From the NCBI GenBank assembly GCA_025200525.1, contig CM045762.1:80753893-80817892 (forward strand): a stretch of DNA of 64,000 nt, in the 5' to 3' direction. The DNA is from Camellia lanceoleosa (lineage: Eukaryota; Streptophyta; Magnoliopsida; Ericales; Theaceae). This document shows positions 22,979 through 35,634 of the stretch, piece after piece; position 1 is the first letter of the stretch, and the number at the start of each line of letters is the position of its first letter. Both the position numbers and the translations under genes were made by a program. The notes below the pieces were generated by a model, which did no database searches, was not told the origin of the DNA, and was given only the letters and a program-made list of their open reading frames with translations.

Positions 22979-24737
22979 TGTAATGCCCCAGCATAACTTG
23001 CTAGAACACACCACAACCACACATAACATCATACAATAGAATCATCTTTCTCATTAAACTAAGGTTTAAAATTTACTATTCCTTGGTTTATACACTAACC
23101 ACTGTTTATGTCCTTGAGTTAGTTCAACAAGTTAGAAGAGTATACAAAAGAAATTATCCTTAAAGGCTAACACAAAAAAAACTTTCAAGGCCTTACCTTA
23201 TACAACAAAATAGATTCCTAACTCTTGTCACGTAGGACCTAGGTCTTCACAACAAAATATTCTTGAACCATAACTTCCCAAGTACACAAAATGCATGCTT
23301 CAAATAGTTGTTGATGTGGCACATCGTCAATTCCTAAAAAATCAAATAGGGTTGAGCTATATGCCCAGTAGAGATACATTTAACAAAGTATCTAATCATT
23401 TGAACACTTACATGGCATAACTGTACCCCAATACAAATCAAAGTTCACAAAATTCATGGTTTATAATTAGAAATTTAAAATATAAACGTGAAGTAAATAT
23501 GTTCACTGTAAAAATGCTTATCAACACTGGAGGTAAATAAGTCATGAATCCCTTGTAAGAGTCCAAAATACAAATACTTATAATGTATAGTTGAAACAAT
23601 CTCTACATTTACCGACTATTAATACCGCAAGACTTGAGCACCCAAAATCATCAGTTTTTTCACTTTTACCAACTACAATATGACAGGACCAATGGACACC
23701 CAAAAACATTTTTCCACATTCGTCTGGCAAGATGCGTAGACAGGGCAATTAGACATGTTGACTTCTCGCGCGGGTGCCAACATACATCACAACATTCCCA
23801 AAACTCGACTTTCTACCCGGACTCATACTCTATTTACCTCTCCCTTTGAAATAATTTTCAAAGAACAAAGATCCAAGAGCATATGAAGCAAACAAGGTAG
23901 TAGAAGTTACAATCTCATCTAGGGTCAAGTCACAATTCCAACTCAATAATCTTACCATCCATAAATTCCACCTATCAATCATCATAAAATCTCAAGTATT
24001 AAGGATAAATTTGATCATCATACCATTCTTTGTCAAAATTAAAATTAGGGTTTTAAGAATTTTGGGGCTTTTACTCTATTTTCATATATAAATAATTTCT
24101 CAACCTCAATGTCCATATTTTATGAGAAATTGGGTGAAACGCAACCAATAGTCAAATAAAATGTCCCTTTTTGTCAAACCCACAAACTTCATTTCATTAG
24201 TCATCAAATCAAAGCTTATATTTACAATCATACCACATAATCATCTTCAAATCAAAGAGATACTAAGTTAAAAGTAACCCTACCACAAGAAAAGAGCAAG
24301 AAAGCAACACTTCTAGGAAAATCCTTCGCAACACCAAGATCCAATTGGTAGAAGAACATGATCCTTATGTGTACTCCTTTTCTTACAAGTGATTTGGGCT
24401 TAGATCTTAGAGAGATGAGAGATATTTGGGTTAGGAAACCTTGGGTTTTTAGAAGGGAAGAGAAAAGGAAGAAGAGAGAAAGGAAAAAAAGGTGGAGAAA
24501 TGATCTAAAACGTGCCTTTTTAAAATGCTGATTTCGCGCAGACCACTCGAGCGATGAACAATATCTCTCAGTACTTTTGTCTGCAAAACAAGATACTAGA
24601 AGTCCTACATTTTTGCTCGAGTGACTATTAGTTCACTCAAGTGGTCCACCTTGATCTGCAAAAGTACTGGATGCTCTCAATATTCGCTCGAGCGGTGCTT
24701 TCATTGCTCGAGCGGTCACCTAGAACAAAATGTCACA
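22979..24737 (-). mobile_element. 3' LTR of the chromovirus element
   Basis: Minus strand starts TGTGACATTTTGTTC at 24737 and ends GCTGGGGCATTACA at 22979, 1759 bp. The start is set by the purine tract directly before it. It has several CGCTCGAGCG-type palindromes at its start (24541-24712). Confidence 0.8.
24541..24712. repeat. CGCTCGAGCG-type palindromes in the chromovirus LTR
   Basis: CACTCGAGCG, GCTCGAGTG, CACTCAAGTG, CGCTCGAGCGG and GCTCGAGCGG occur within 172 bases. They resemble the motif arrays in unrelated LTRs of the window. Confidence 0.85.
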
Positions 24738-24754
24738 ATCTCTCCCCCTTTGGG
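24738..24754 (-). promoter_or_regulatory. Polypurine tract of the chromovirus element
   Basis: The minus strand reads CCCAAAGGGGGAGAGAT, ending exactly at the LTR start TGTGACATT. A purine run at this place primes plus-strand DNA synthesis in LTR retroelements. Confidence 0.85.
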
Positions 24755-24956
24755 AATTTCACCCCCGAAATTACATCAATCCACAACTTGGTAACAAAGA
24801 CATGATAAAGATGTTATACTATTCATTTCTAACAATCCCCAAATGAACAACAAACCATTTCTAATAACAAAGAAAGGAAAAGAGCAAGAAATATGATTTA
24901 CCTATAATTTATCACATATAGGGGAGAGATAAGGAAATGAATACATCACATATTAG

Positions 24957-26794
24957 GAAATAAGTTTAGGTATTTCTCACAAACGTCGACTTCGTGCTCC
25001 CAAGTTGCTTCTTCCACTCAATGATAGCACCACAACACCTTGACTAGTGGAATGGTTTTACCTCGCAACACTTGTTTCGTGTATCCAAAATCTGAATGGG
25101 TCTTTCCTCATAAGATATATCTTCTTCAACTTCAATTTCCATCCAATCTAACACGTGAGAGGGATTAGGCTCATATTTACAAAGCATTGATACATGGAAC
25201 AAATTATGCACTCCGGAAAGCTAGGGTGGTAAGGCAAGACGGTAAGCAACTTCTCCTACAACTTCTCCTATTCGTTTAATAATACAAAAGGGCCAATAAA
25301 TCAGGGAGATAATTTTTCAATTTTACCAAATCTCATCAATCATTTCCTTGGTGAGATTTTCAAAAATACTTGGTCCCCTACTTCAAAGGATAATGGCCTT
25401 CATCTTTGATCAGCATAATTTTTCTGATGGCTTTGAACCGTGATCAATCTTCATCGGATAAGAGCTACTTTCTCTATAGTCTCGCGAACCAATTTAGACC
25501 CAAGCATAGGCGAATCTCCTTCCATGCAACGCACTGATGATCTACAGGAACGTTCGTAAAGAGCTTCGAAAGGTGTCATTCCGATACTAGCCTAGTAACT
25601 ATTGTTGTAAGCAAATTCAACTGAGTGTAGGTGTTTTTCCCAAGACCCTTTGAAATCTAATACACACGCTCTCAGCATGCCTTCCAATATTTGTATGGTA
25701 CATTCGAATTGTCCATCGGTCTGAGGATGATAAGCAGTACTGAAATTCAATCGAGTGCCTAGAGTACTTTGAAGACTTTGCCATAGTCTAGCTGTAAAAC
25801 AAGGGTCCCTATTAGACACTATGCTAACTGGTACTTAATGGAGGAGAATAATCTCAAGGATGTAAATCTCTACTAAAAACTCTATAGGGTCCCCCGCACT
25901 CATAGCAAGAAAGTGAGGTGACTTGGTAAGTCGGTCTATAATCACCCATATCACATCATTACCTCTTTATGTTCTTGGAAGGCCCATAACAAAGTCTATA
26001 TTGACATATTCCCATTTCCATTAGGAAACTGGAAGGGGTTGAAGCAATCCTGCAGGTTTTTGATGTTCAGCCTTGACTTGCTGACAGGTTAAGCACTTGG
26101 ACACATATAAGGCCACACCATTCTTCATACCCCTCCACCAAAATTGACAGCTAAGATCATGACACATTTTGGTGCCTTTCGGATGTACTGTGAGGTATAA
26201 GTGATAGAATTCCCGCAAAACTTCATCCCTCATAGATCCAAGTACAAATAACCGGTCAAAATAATGAACACTAGAGTCAGTATAAACGTTCAGACCTTTC
26301 TCTTCCTTTCCTTTGGCGATTATCTCTCAAATTGACTCCACCTCTGGATTATCTAGTTGTGCTTCCCTTGCTCATGCAACAAGTGTGGGTTGTGCAAGAA
26401 TGGCGAATAGGACGGCTTGCTCAGTAGACTCCTAAAGTTACAAATCAAAATCACCGATGTCCCTCACCATCATCCATTCCCTTATTGCTAGCCTAGCTAT
26501 GGTACTTACAGATTTTCTACTTAATGCATCCACTACAACATTGGCTTTTCCAGGATGATAATATATCTCGAAATTGTAATCCTCCAAAAAGTCAACCCAT
26601 CTTCGTTGACGCAAGTTTAAATCCTTTTGAGAGAATAGGTACTTGAGACTTTTATGGTCGGAAAACACTTCAAATTTCTCATTATATAAATAATGTCTCC
26701 AAAGTTTCAAAGTGAAAACAACAGCACTGAGCGCGAGATCATTCGTCGAGTAGTTCCTCTCATGAGTTTTCAACTGGCGTGAGCCATATGCTAC
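24957..26794 (-). pseudogene. Chromovirus pol: RNase H and integrase, broken
   Basis: From the cut at 26794 the minus strand reads [23 protein letters not shown] and [16 protein letters not shown], the end of the RNase H domain of Ty3/gypsy pol. Integrase follows: zinc-binding HPKGTKMCHDL ... CLTCQQVKAEHQ (about 26170-26080), the first core Asp (near 26000), SNRDPCF and the [10 protein letters not shown] block with the catalytic Glu (25800-25690). The C-terminal part ends in VEEATWE (about 25000), a block seen in chromodomain-bearing elements. Stops and frameshifts occur near 25840, 25600, 25450 and 25300, so it is dead. The enzyme set would copy and insert the element. Confidence 0.87.
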
Positions 26795-26989
26795 TGTAGA
26801 CATCCCATTTTTGACCGCCCTTATGACTTGGACATTACCACTTGCACACCCAATGATGAATGTGTATATGCTTGTCGGGTGCTCGGGATCTTCAACGGAA
26901 GCCACAGCTTTGAGCTTTCCAAACCCTACACACCTGTTGCCTTATTTTTGGACCAAAATCAAAGAATTTTAAGCCTGCAACCTCTTGTG

Positions 26990-27063
26990 GCCTGCCGGCC
27001 ACTTCTATTGGCTACCGGCCACAGCTTTTGGCTGCCAGCCACCATTAGTGGCCTGCCGACCAC
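26990..27063. repeat. GCCGGCC/GGCTACCGGCC array of the LTR at 26795
   Basis: GCCTGCCGGCCAC, GGCTACCGGCCAC, GGCTGCCAGCCACC and GGCCTGCCGACCAC follow at about 20-base spacing. The place in the LTR is the same as for 8707-8787, but the words differ. Confidence 0.75.
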
Positions 27064-27176
27064 AAGTGTGTTTTGCAGATATTTTTCCTATTAGTTGTGC
27101 CAACTGTTGGCACAGATGTATGCACCTTCTTACATGTGTATGTATTGATATTTCTTAGGGAGTTACATTGTTTTTT

Positions 27177-27194
27177 TATATATAGGAGGCCTCC
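27177..27194 (+). promoter_or_regulatory. LTR core promoter: TATA plus palindrome
   Basis: TATATATA (27177-27184) is followed at once by the perfect palindrome GGAGGCCTCC (27185-27194). A CT-rich leader follows at 27233-27270. Confidence 0.55.
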
Positions 27195-27236
27195 CCTTCA
27201 ATTTTCAAGGTTGGAATTTTTAGAGCAAAAAAATTC

Positions 27237-27267
<31 letters not shown>

Positions 27268-28981
27268 CTCTTGCAATTTCTTAGCTTTTTACAAGCTTTT
27301 GCCTATACACTCTAAACCAAACCTTACCATCTTTGAGATGAGGTACCTTTGAGCCTAGTTTGAGCTTTTAAGGGTGTGTAAGCCTTGATTTGTTGCCTAG
27401 AATTGGTTCTCCTCTTCAAGAGATATAAAGCTTTGCTTCTCTTCTTTCTTTATTTACTATTTTTCCTACTATTTTCCCATTGTTTTGGGCTGTATAAACT
27501 CTGTATTTTTGGGCTGAAACTTGTGGTTTAAGGCCTCAAAGGGTGGAGGGGTGGTTCACCCTTCTTTCTACCTTGCTTCTCTGGCCTTTACCCTTGTGTT
27601 TCCCACCTTTACACTATCTTTTTTAAGCTTTTAAACACTGAATTTTAGAGTTTTTTTAGTGGCTAAAATCATAGTTTGAAGTCCAAAATCGGAGGAGTTA
27701 GCCTCCCCTCCTTGTGTCTTGTTTACTAGCTTAGCATGCTCCATGTTTTAGCTTATTGTTCTAACTTTTTTTGGTCTTAATTGTAGCATGTTTTAGGACT
27801 GATTTAGCACTATTTTAGGGCTATTTTTGGTTGTTCATTACATTTGAGCTTTGTTTTGCATGCTTGTAGTGTAGTTGTCCTCATAAGTTTGGTGTTTTAT
27901 GTATTAGACACCATCTTATTTGAGTTGATAGTGTTCATTTCATGCTTTTATACTTGTGATCACTCTTAATCACCTCTGCAACCTCCCTTTTTTCTTGACT
28001 TTTTCTTTTCTTTGAAAGTTGTTTCAAACTATTTGTTTGTTTAAACATTGAGATTGAGGTTTTGTGCTTAATGGTTTAATCCCTTTGGGGGTTCGTTACC
28101 AATGGCATGACACTTCTCTCATGCCTAAAACAACATTTGGTTTGATACTTCTCTCCATTAGCGGACTTACTCATCACTTTTAGACTTAATTGATTAAAGA
28201 ATTGAAAGGTAATTAAAATGGAGTAATAAAACTGAGACTAAAAAGATGAAAGATAATAACTTGGTTTGGACGTTAACTGAACCCCTTGAGTCTTGAATCG
28301 TTTCATACTTGTTAGTGATATAAATGGTTCAAGAATCATTGTCAACCACTTCCCTAGATCAATCCAGGACAGGGAGGAGGTTTGAGAGTCTTATTTATTG
28401 CATTTATTGAACTTGCATACTTTGGTTCATAGGCCATGATGCAATGAAATTGCTTCGATTGGTGGTTTGTGAATCAAGTTTACTACTCATTTGAGCTGTT
28501 TAATGATAAGGAGGTGTAAGTTGTGCAAACAACCCTTGAGAATGCCCTGCCCTTGCTCTATTTACTCTCTGTTGTAGCAGGAAGAACCAACCATCAGTGG
28601 CTGGCAGGCCATCATTTGGGGACGACAGGCCACCACTTCTAGCTTGCCGGCCACTTTTGCGAAATCCAACAGTGAGTTGTTGAAACAAAATAGAGTTGGT
28701 TCTGAGGTGGAAATCAGTGCAAGTATTCTGCTGTGCAACAGAGACATCTGGCAGCAAAAACAGTGGCTTTTTTTGGTGGAAAGTCCACACATGCATGAGC
28801 ATTCCTTATTTCCCGAGGAGGAGTAATTAGAGTAGTTAATTTAGTTACTTCATGTTTTAATTAATTAGTTAGCTAATTAGAATTTTCTAATTAATTAGTT
28901 AGATTGTGATGTTGTAATAACTAGCTAGAATAGTTAGTTAATTCGTATTGTAATAGCTAGTTAATTAGCTTAGCTATTCCG

Positions 28982-29015
28982 ACCCTCATGCTTGAGGGTG
29001 CAAATGTTGTAATAA
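28982..29015 (+). terminator. LTR poly(A)-site hairpin and AATAA
   Basis: ACCCTCA-TGCT-TGAGGGT (28982-28999) is the longest stem of the set, 7 bp. TTGTAATAAT follows at 29007-29016. Confidence 0.6.
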
Positions 29016-31503
29016 TGTGTATGTCTTCCAACCCCACGTCTTTCTCCCTTTTATTTAACTGCTTACGATGGTTAGATTAGAGCATCATGTTTTGTTTAGT
29101 ATAATCCATGTTCACATCCACTTATATTGCATGCATTGGGATCGGTGCATCATTCTAACCTGCATTGTCATTTAAATACTTCTTTGAATACGTGCTTAGA
29201 CGGCATGCTATCAAATTGATTCATATGCCATATTAGTAGCTGAGCCAAGTAATTACATATCATGTAACGACCCCAAAATCCGTATTAGGGATTACCTTTA
29301 CGGCCTTATAGGTTAATGCATTTTAATTTAATAATATGTGTTCAAATTGAGGAATTAACTGTTGAGCTACGGCTTTAAAATTTAAATTACCGACCTTTAC
29401 GGGTTCAGAAATCACAATTGAGGACTTGGATATATTAATGGGAATTTTTAAAGCTATTTGGGAAAAGTGATTGGAAATTTAATTTGAATGCATATTTGGG
29501 TGGTTAACTTTGTACTATAAATTGAAGACCCTAGAGACTTCAGAAATCAGAACAGGGGACATATTTATGATCAACGCAATTTTTAGAGTCACCTGGGAAC
29601 TTTAATTGAAATTTGATTTTGCGCGATTCGTCAGGCCACGTTTGGCTCTCCTTATTGTGTTAAGCCATGTGTGTGTGTTTATTTAGATATATAGATATGT
29701 TCGTGAGTGATTGGTCTCATCTTTTGGGAGCCAAAATATCTAAAAGAGAGAGAAGAGAACCGTGGGGGAGAAAAGAGAGGAGAGACCAAGAAAAGCTTAA
29801 CAATCACGGGGGTTTGAAGGGAATTGAAGAAAGAGAAGGGAGAACAACCATGGAGGCTTGAGGAAATGGAGGAGAATTAAAAGGAAGTCAAAGATTGAAC
29901 TAAGGTATGATCACCTATCTGGAATCCTTATGTTTAAAGCATCAAATACATGAAATCAAGGATTGATATAGAAGATGTGAGCTTTGAACCCCAACTATGG
30001 CTATATTATATTCTTGTGTCCTTGTGCTTGGAAATTGAGTAATAGTTTGAGGTTATGATGTTTGATGGAGATTAATAATATGAAATTTGTTATGTATTAA
30101 AGGATTTTGGGCTTTGATTTACATGGAATTGAGGTTTGATTTTGAAAATGGGAAGTCCCAATTTTTCAGCCATTTTCGGACTGCAAACTGTCCAGGGCCG
30201 CATGTGCGGCACTATTCCCCCGCACGTGCGGAGATAGCTCTGTCCAGCCAACTTTGAACAAGCATATCTTTTGTATCCGGACTCCTTTTTGAGTGATTCT
30301 TGAGGCTAAAATCAAGCCGCGGAAGTCTAGTTTCCAATGGCGGTGGTCTCATGCCCAAATTCTAAATACAGAAATAGTTATGTCCAAATTAGTGGCGACT
30401 GTTCACTTTTGGTCAACCAGTTTTGTACCATTTCTTTACCTAAACCATTTCCCATCGATTTCTCCTGTTTTCTGAGACATGGATTATAACTTATTAAAGA
30501 ATAATGAGCTTAGTACCACCATGGCTAATTGATTGAATGATCAAAGTGAATAAGTAAAGGATCGAGTATAATCTCATATTATGTGTTGTGCAATGTACTT
30601 GTAGATCGAGACAAGGGCATCATCCCATTACTACCGGGAGCCGATCACTATGAGTAATAGTACTATCAATGTACATCTAGTACTGTTAATAATTATTGTT
30701 ATTAACATTCTGTTCTCTGTGGGCAACTATGTTAACGTGTATGTTGATTGGGAATTGGTATAAACATTGAAAGATTTGGCATACATTGATATGACTCTGA
30801 AATTATTATGCATTCCAACCACGGTTAACGGTTATCGGTAATGTGCAATAACCTATAAATTACCTATGATTTCGCATTTGAATGGGAACGTAATACCCCG
30901 AATGTTCTGTCAGGAACTCCTATCATCTATTTGGTTCAATATATGTCTTGTGACATAGATATCGGCTAAAGAGGATTAGCATAATTGGATAATACTATAG
31001 TAGTACATTTTGCTTACTGTTAAAAGACATTTTATTAATGTTCTGTTATCTGTAAATTAACCTTAATGATTCATGATGATCAAGTGGAACAGTGATGCTT
31101 GTGTATCCCGAATCATTCTGTTTTGTCAATGATGAATCCAAACTGTTCTGAGGTAAATTGTTTTGTCCCTACAAATAGTATTGTGATGGCACATGTATAA
31201 TCTGTGGGATACGCTATCCTTATTGCTAATAATTATCATTAGTATTCTGTTAAATGTAAACTAACTACGTTTACTCATGTGAATGATTGGAAGAATCTGT
31301 GTGCCTCTGTACAACTCTGAAACTAGTCTTACGATGATATACGAGGTTATTACTGCTTTTGTTGTTTGTTAGTCTATGCCATGACATGATAAGACCTATT
31401 ATTTCTGGTATGGAACAAAGTGTTGTACGGAACTAAGTGTTGCAATGCGAGTCACCTCTAGAATCCGTACGAGCCACCTCTTGAATCCATACATATGTGA
31501 TAT

Positions 31504-31640
31504 GGGCCGATGGCCGTTCTATTATTTCTGGGCTGATAAGCCGTTCTGTTATTTCTGGGTTGATAAGCCATTCTGTTATTTCTGGGCCGATAGTCGTTCT
31601 GATAATTTTGGGCCTATGGTTGTTCTGTATCTGTTAGGCC
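31504..31640 (+). repeat. 26-27-bp tandem array, core GGGCCGATGGCCGTTCTG
   Basis: GGG-starts of the units lie at 31504, 31530, 31557, 31584 and 31610. The array continues after the inserted LTR at about 35027-35100 (GGGCTTAAAGCCACTCTG, GGGCCCATGGCCATTCT). So the insertion hit the array itself. Confidence 0.85.
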
Positions 31641-32115
31641 TATGTGTAGACACCCCATTTTTGACCGTCCTCAAGACTTGGACGTCACCGCTTGAACACT
31701 CGGTGATTATCCATGTTTGTGTTCGTCTTGAGTTCCCGGAGGTCTCAGCTACGCGCCTTGCCTCAGGATCGCTCGACTCGACTGTTTCGTGTTTGGTTTT
31801 GCACCAAACACTTGTGCTTTGCCTTGGAGGGACAGCGAATGGCTTGTGAGCCATCCCCACACTCCATCGGCCATGGCTTGAGGCCACCGGCTGTGTTTTG
31901 TTGCCACCGGCCAAATGTTTGGCCAGCCGACACTATAGATGGTCAGCCGGCTATCTTTTTTTGGTCAATTGCATGTTTGGCCAGCCGACTACTGTGCATC
32001 TGCTTTTGCAGATATTTTTTGTGCAGCTGGCATGCACTTGGCTCCTCTCCATACACGTGTATGGAGGGATCTCCCTCTTGTTTAGCATGTCTTGTAAGCT
32101 TACAAGATTGAGCTC

Positions 32116-32133
32116 TATAAGAGGGATCCTCTT
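32116..32133 (+). promoter_or_regulatory. LTR core promoter: TATA plus inverted repeat
   Basis: TATAA at 32116-32120 overlaps AAGAGG-G-ATCCTCTT (32119-32133), a palindrome with one extra G. Confidence 0.5.
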
Positions 32134-33999
32134 CTCTTTGGTTTAGGGTTAGACAAAAAAAGCTGAGGAGAGCTCTGATATTAGGGTTTTGAATTTGTAT
32201 CTCTTCTATCTCTATATCTCTCTCTTGAGCTTAGTGTGTGTGTTTAGCCTTAGTTTTGCACACAAACACCCACCATCACACCTTCTCTTGGAGCTGAGGT
32301 CCTTGAGGCTTGTTTTTGGAGTTTTGGAACTGGTTTGAGCTTGAAGAACCAGCTGGAGCACCATTTGTGAAGAGGGTCCACAAGGGTAAGAAACTAGTCC
32401 CTTTATTTCCAATTCTTGCATAGCTTTTTCATCCACCTTCCAACTATTTTTGAGCTTTGTGTATGACATAGAAAAGTTTTTTTTTTAGCCCTCTAAATAG
32501 TTGCTTAAGGGTGTTTCAAACTTTGGGGTTGTTTGATCCCTCTTAAGTCTTGAAAGGCTCCATTTTGTGCCATTTCGGTTGAGCTCCGGGACCATTGTGT
32601 TTGGGCCTCCTCACCACTGAAATCTTGAGGGATTTCAGAGATGGGGATGGTGCCTTGAGGTACTAGGAAGAAGAGGGCCACCCCCTCTCCTTGTTGTCCT
32701 TGAAAAGGGCCATTTAAGCCTCATGTGTTGAGCATCATTTTGAGATCATGTTGGCCATGTCTTAAGTGGTATTTGGTAGTATTTTTCCATGTATTACCTC
32801 TGTTTTGAGTTGGTTTGGACACACCTTGCATGCCTTGCATACATGTCTTGTAATGCCATCATTTAGCCTTAACATGTACCTAGGCTTTGACCCTTGTTCA
32901 AGCATGTTTTAGGCCTAGCGTTGTGAAGGTTTTGTGTTTATTTTGGCATGCTCAAGTTCTGTTTTTGGTTGTTTTGGTCGACTATTGCATGCTTAGTATA
33001 ACCCCTTTGTATTCTTGACTTGTGAGCTTTAAATGCATGAACCATGAGCATGCATTATTTGCATTATTTCAATGGTGTGGAACCACTTACCATGTTATTT
33101 CAGAGCTTATAATGTATGCCTTGCATCCATGTTTGCATCCTCTTAAGTATGCTTGAGAGTTGCTCCTTGTGCCTAAGTGATGGACCATGTTTATATGCAT
33201 GCTTGTATGTGTATTTAGCTCCATGTCCTTAGTTATTGGCCACTGTTTTAGGCTTGTTTGAGGGCTGCCTAATTTAATTTAAGTCCATCCCCTTGCTTGT
33301 TGTATGCTCTGTATGCTTCCTTGTATTGCCATGTTGCATATTAGCCAACATGTCTAGGTTGCATTCCATTTGCATGCATGCTTGGCCTCTTGAAATGCTT
33401 GTGATAGAGGTTGAGTTCCATCGGTTTGTTTATGTGCATTGCATTCCATATCAAAATGCACACTTGATTCTTTGGGCCATCACGCATGGAAATGCGCGAT
33501 TGGTATTCCGAGAATCGAGGCCCATCCTCCTTTGAGTCATTCACATGATAAGGGGTGTGGTTGGTGCATACATAGCTTGAAATGCGTTGCCATGCTTTGC
33601 TTTGTTCTCTGCTGCTGTCAAACAGGATTTTGCAGGAAGATTTGGCCGGCCAGCCATCTTTAGTGCCGATTGGCCATCTACCAGTGGCCGATAACTCAAT
33701 TTCTGGTCGGTGGCCACTCTCCATGGCCGGTGGCCATTCTTCTCAGCCGGTGGTGTTCCACAGTGTTCAGGGAAGCAACCCTAGGACTTATGCAGCTTTT
33801 AGAGGAGGATGACAGCCAAAGCAGAGGCAACTTGTGCATGGCAGTGACTTCCGAGCGAGCCGAGTGCGCATGCATTGGACCCTCTTCCCGAGGCCGTTGT
33901 TTATTGCTTAAATAAATTAGTTAATTTGCTTAGCTAATATAATTGATTTGTGATATTTAATTAGCTTGTAGGTTAATTAAATTATAATATTTATTCGGA

Positions 34000-34027
34000 C
34001 CCTCCGAGTGAGGGCAAATTTGTAATA
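34000..34027 (+). terminator. LTR poly(A)-site hairpin and AATAA
   Basis: CCCTC-CGAGT-GAGGG (34000-34014), then TTTGTAATAAG. Confidence 0.6.
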
Positions 34028-35634
34028 AGTGTGGGTAAGTGTGTGCATGTCTTCCAACCCCCACTTCTTTCTCCCTTTTACTTACCTGCTTTGATGGTTA
34101 GTATTAGGGCATATTTAAATTAGCATACCCTATGCTATGCATGCGTGCATCATTCATCAGTATTGCATGCACCGGGCTCGGCGCATCATGGTAACTGCAT
34201 AAGTATTTCAAATCTAACTTGAATACATGCTACTTGTGCATTTTCACATGTCATTTATAGACTAGCCGAGCCTACTCCAGTGACATTTCGTATGCGTTGC
34301 ATTAGGCATTTAAACATGGACTTGGATCATACATGATTGCTAACATGTTCTTGTCTTGGCACGGAGTACTAGGTGAGCTTTTTATGCTTTAGCATACTGC
34401 ATGCGTGTGAGTGTTGCCATGATAGCATGATTACCATGAGGCTAGCTACTTATGTGATATAACTGCTTGAATGCCTGTGGGTGAAGGTTGGATTGTTTGA
34501 ATTGGAATAATTCATTGAAATCCGTATTTTAGCCTACTTGCGAGTAGCAAATTCCAAAGCGTTTTCCAAACAAACGGATATGCAATGCTTTGTTCCAAAT
34601 TAGGCGGTCTGGTCTATACTTGTTTTGCTATGCGCATAACATAGTAATTCTAGGCTAATAACCGGAATAAGGGCATGTAATGTTTTCAAAACAAGATATC
34701 ACGGTTAGTAGAGGCCGATCTTCGGATCGGGTGAGAGGGGGTGCTCAAAGCTGACCTTCCCCAATTGTACCCAAGCTGAGGCAACTTTGGTGATGACGGA
34801 CACGTGGCCTTTGGCACTGAGTCAGGGTTTCCTAAATTCCCCCATAAAAAATATTTAGGTGGCGACTCTGTATCTGGCGAAGCAGTCCATGTTTGGCACT
34901 TCTTTCAAAATCTATTTTCTCAAAACGATTTGCCGGATTTGGACTCTTCATTTCAAGATTAAGAACCGTGAGAAAATCGAGTCCAAACTGTAACCCCGAG
35001 CGAGGTCCCCTCGCGGGCTTGTTACACGATGGTCGTTCTGTATATTACTGGGCTTAAAGCCACTCTGTTAAGGAAATTGGGCCCATGGCCATTCTACAGA
35101 ATATAATTCATCATATGCCTCTACAGTGATATACTTTGTTGTTTAAGTTAACCATTACGTTATTTATGTGCTATTATTCACTGAGTTTTACTCACTCTGT
35201 ATTTTGTGTATTTCTATAGGTAATCAACCGGGAGGCCAGTCGTAACCCTTAAGGCTTGTCCCTCTCTTGTCAACCTCAGTGTGTCCAGGCACTTACGATG
35301 AAACTTGTGCATTTTGCAAAGTCTTACTAAGTTTTGGCTCATACTTTGGTTGTTTACCTATGATTAAATGTATATAACCCCTTCTTCTGTACTACTTGTG
35401 TAAGAATATGAATAACTGTAATTGAAGCTCGGGTGTATGTCTCCTGTATATTATCTACCTAATGCAATGTTTGCGGTTCTGGCATGGTAGTGGTAGCTCA
35501 ATGGATGATGTTTTATGTTATTTTATATTATTAATGCTTCTGTTCAGGCCCCATATATTACGTATATCAGGTTAAGTGTCCATTTTTGAATAAGTCATGT
35601 TCGAAACTTTTAGGGGCGGGTTTGGGGTGTGACA

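Larger units (their letters stand above)
22979..26794 (-). mobile_element. Chromovirus-type Ty3/gypsy element, 3' half, minus strand
   Basis: Reading the minus strand: broken RNase H and integrase, then a purine tract, then a 3' LTR. The 5' side is cut at 26794 by the Tat-type LTR at 26795, inside the RNase H coding region; the five bases before the cut are GCTAC. The remaining RT, protease, gag and 5' LTR must lie beyond the window. Confidence 0.85.
26795..29262 (+). mobile_element. Tat/Ogre-type LTR, first part (interrupts the chromovirus)
   Basis: Starts TGTAGACATCCC at 26795 inside the chromovirus RNase H. The LTR continues at 35640-35977 after the insertion at 29263, then is cut again at 35978. 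Its end is outside the window, so it may be a solo LTR or the 5' LTR of a full element. Family features: CGGCC arrays (26990-27063 and 28597-28655), TATA near 27177, poly(A) hairpin at 28982. Confidence 0.87.
31645..35026 (+). mobile_element. Tat/Ogre-type solo LTR in the solo LTR at 29263
   Basis: Starts TGTAGACACCCC and ends GCGGGCTTGTTACA, 3382 bp. Flanks CTATG (31640-31644) and CGATG (35027-35031), one mismatch, set inside a tandem array. It contains all family features: CCGGCC arrays (31858-31990, 33640-33755), TATA at 32116, hairpin at 34000 and the U5 word TGGCGACTCT at 34860. It closely matches the LTR at 37825 in its first 400 bases, so the two are near relatives. Confidence 0.88.
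29263..35634 (+). mobile_element. Solo LTR of a different gypsy-like family (itself split)
   Basis: Starts TGTAACGACCCC and ends TTGGGGTGTGACA. Flanks TATCA (29258-29262) and TATCG (35635-35639), one mismatch. Without the inner insertion its length is about 2.98 kb. It carries CCGCATGTGCGGC and CCGCACGTGCGG (30196-30234) and a 26-27-bp tandem array. The interrupted host LTR resumes in register at 35635, where the sequence again matches the other Tat LTRs. Confidence 0.83.

Noticed and set aside
22520..22983. Repeated CTTATCTTATCTTACTA words at 22521 and 22957 as a long target duplication of the chromovirus
   Set aside because: The second copy runs up to the LTR start and the words are simple-sequence-like; gypsy elements make 5-bp duplications, so this is probably chance.
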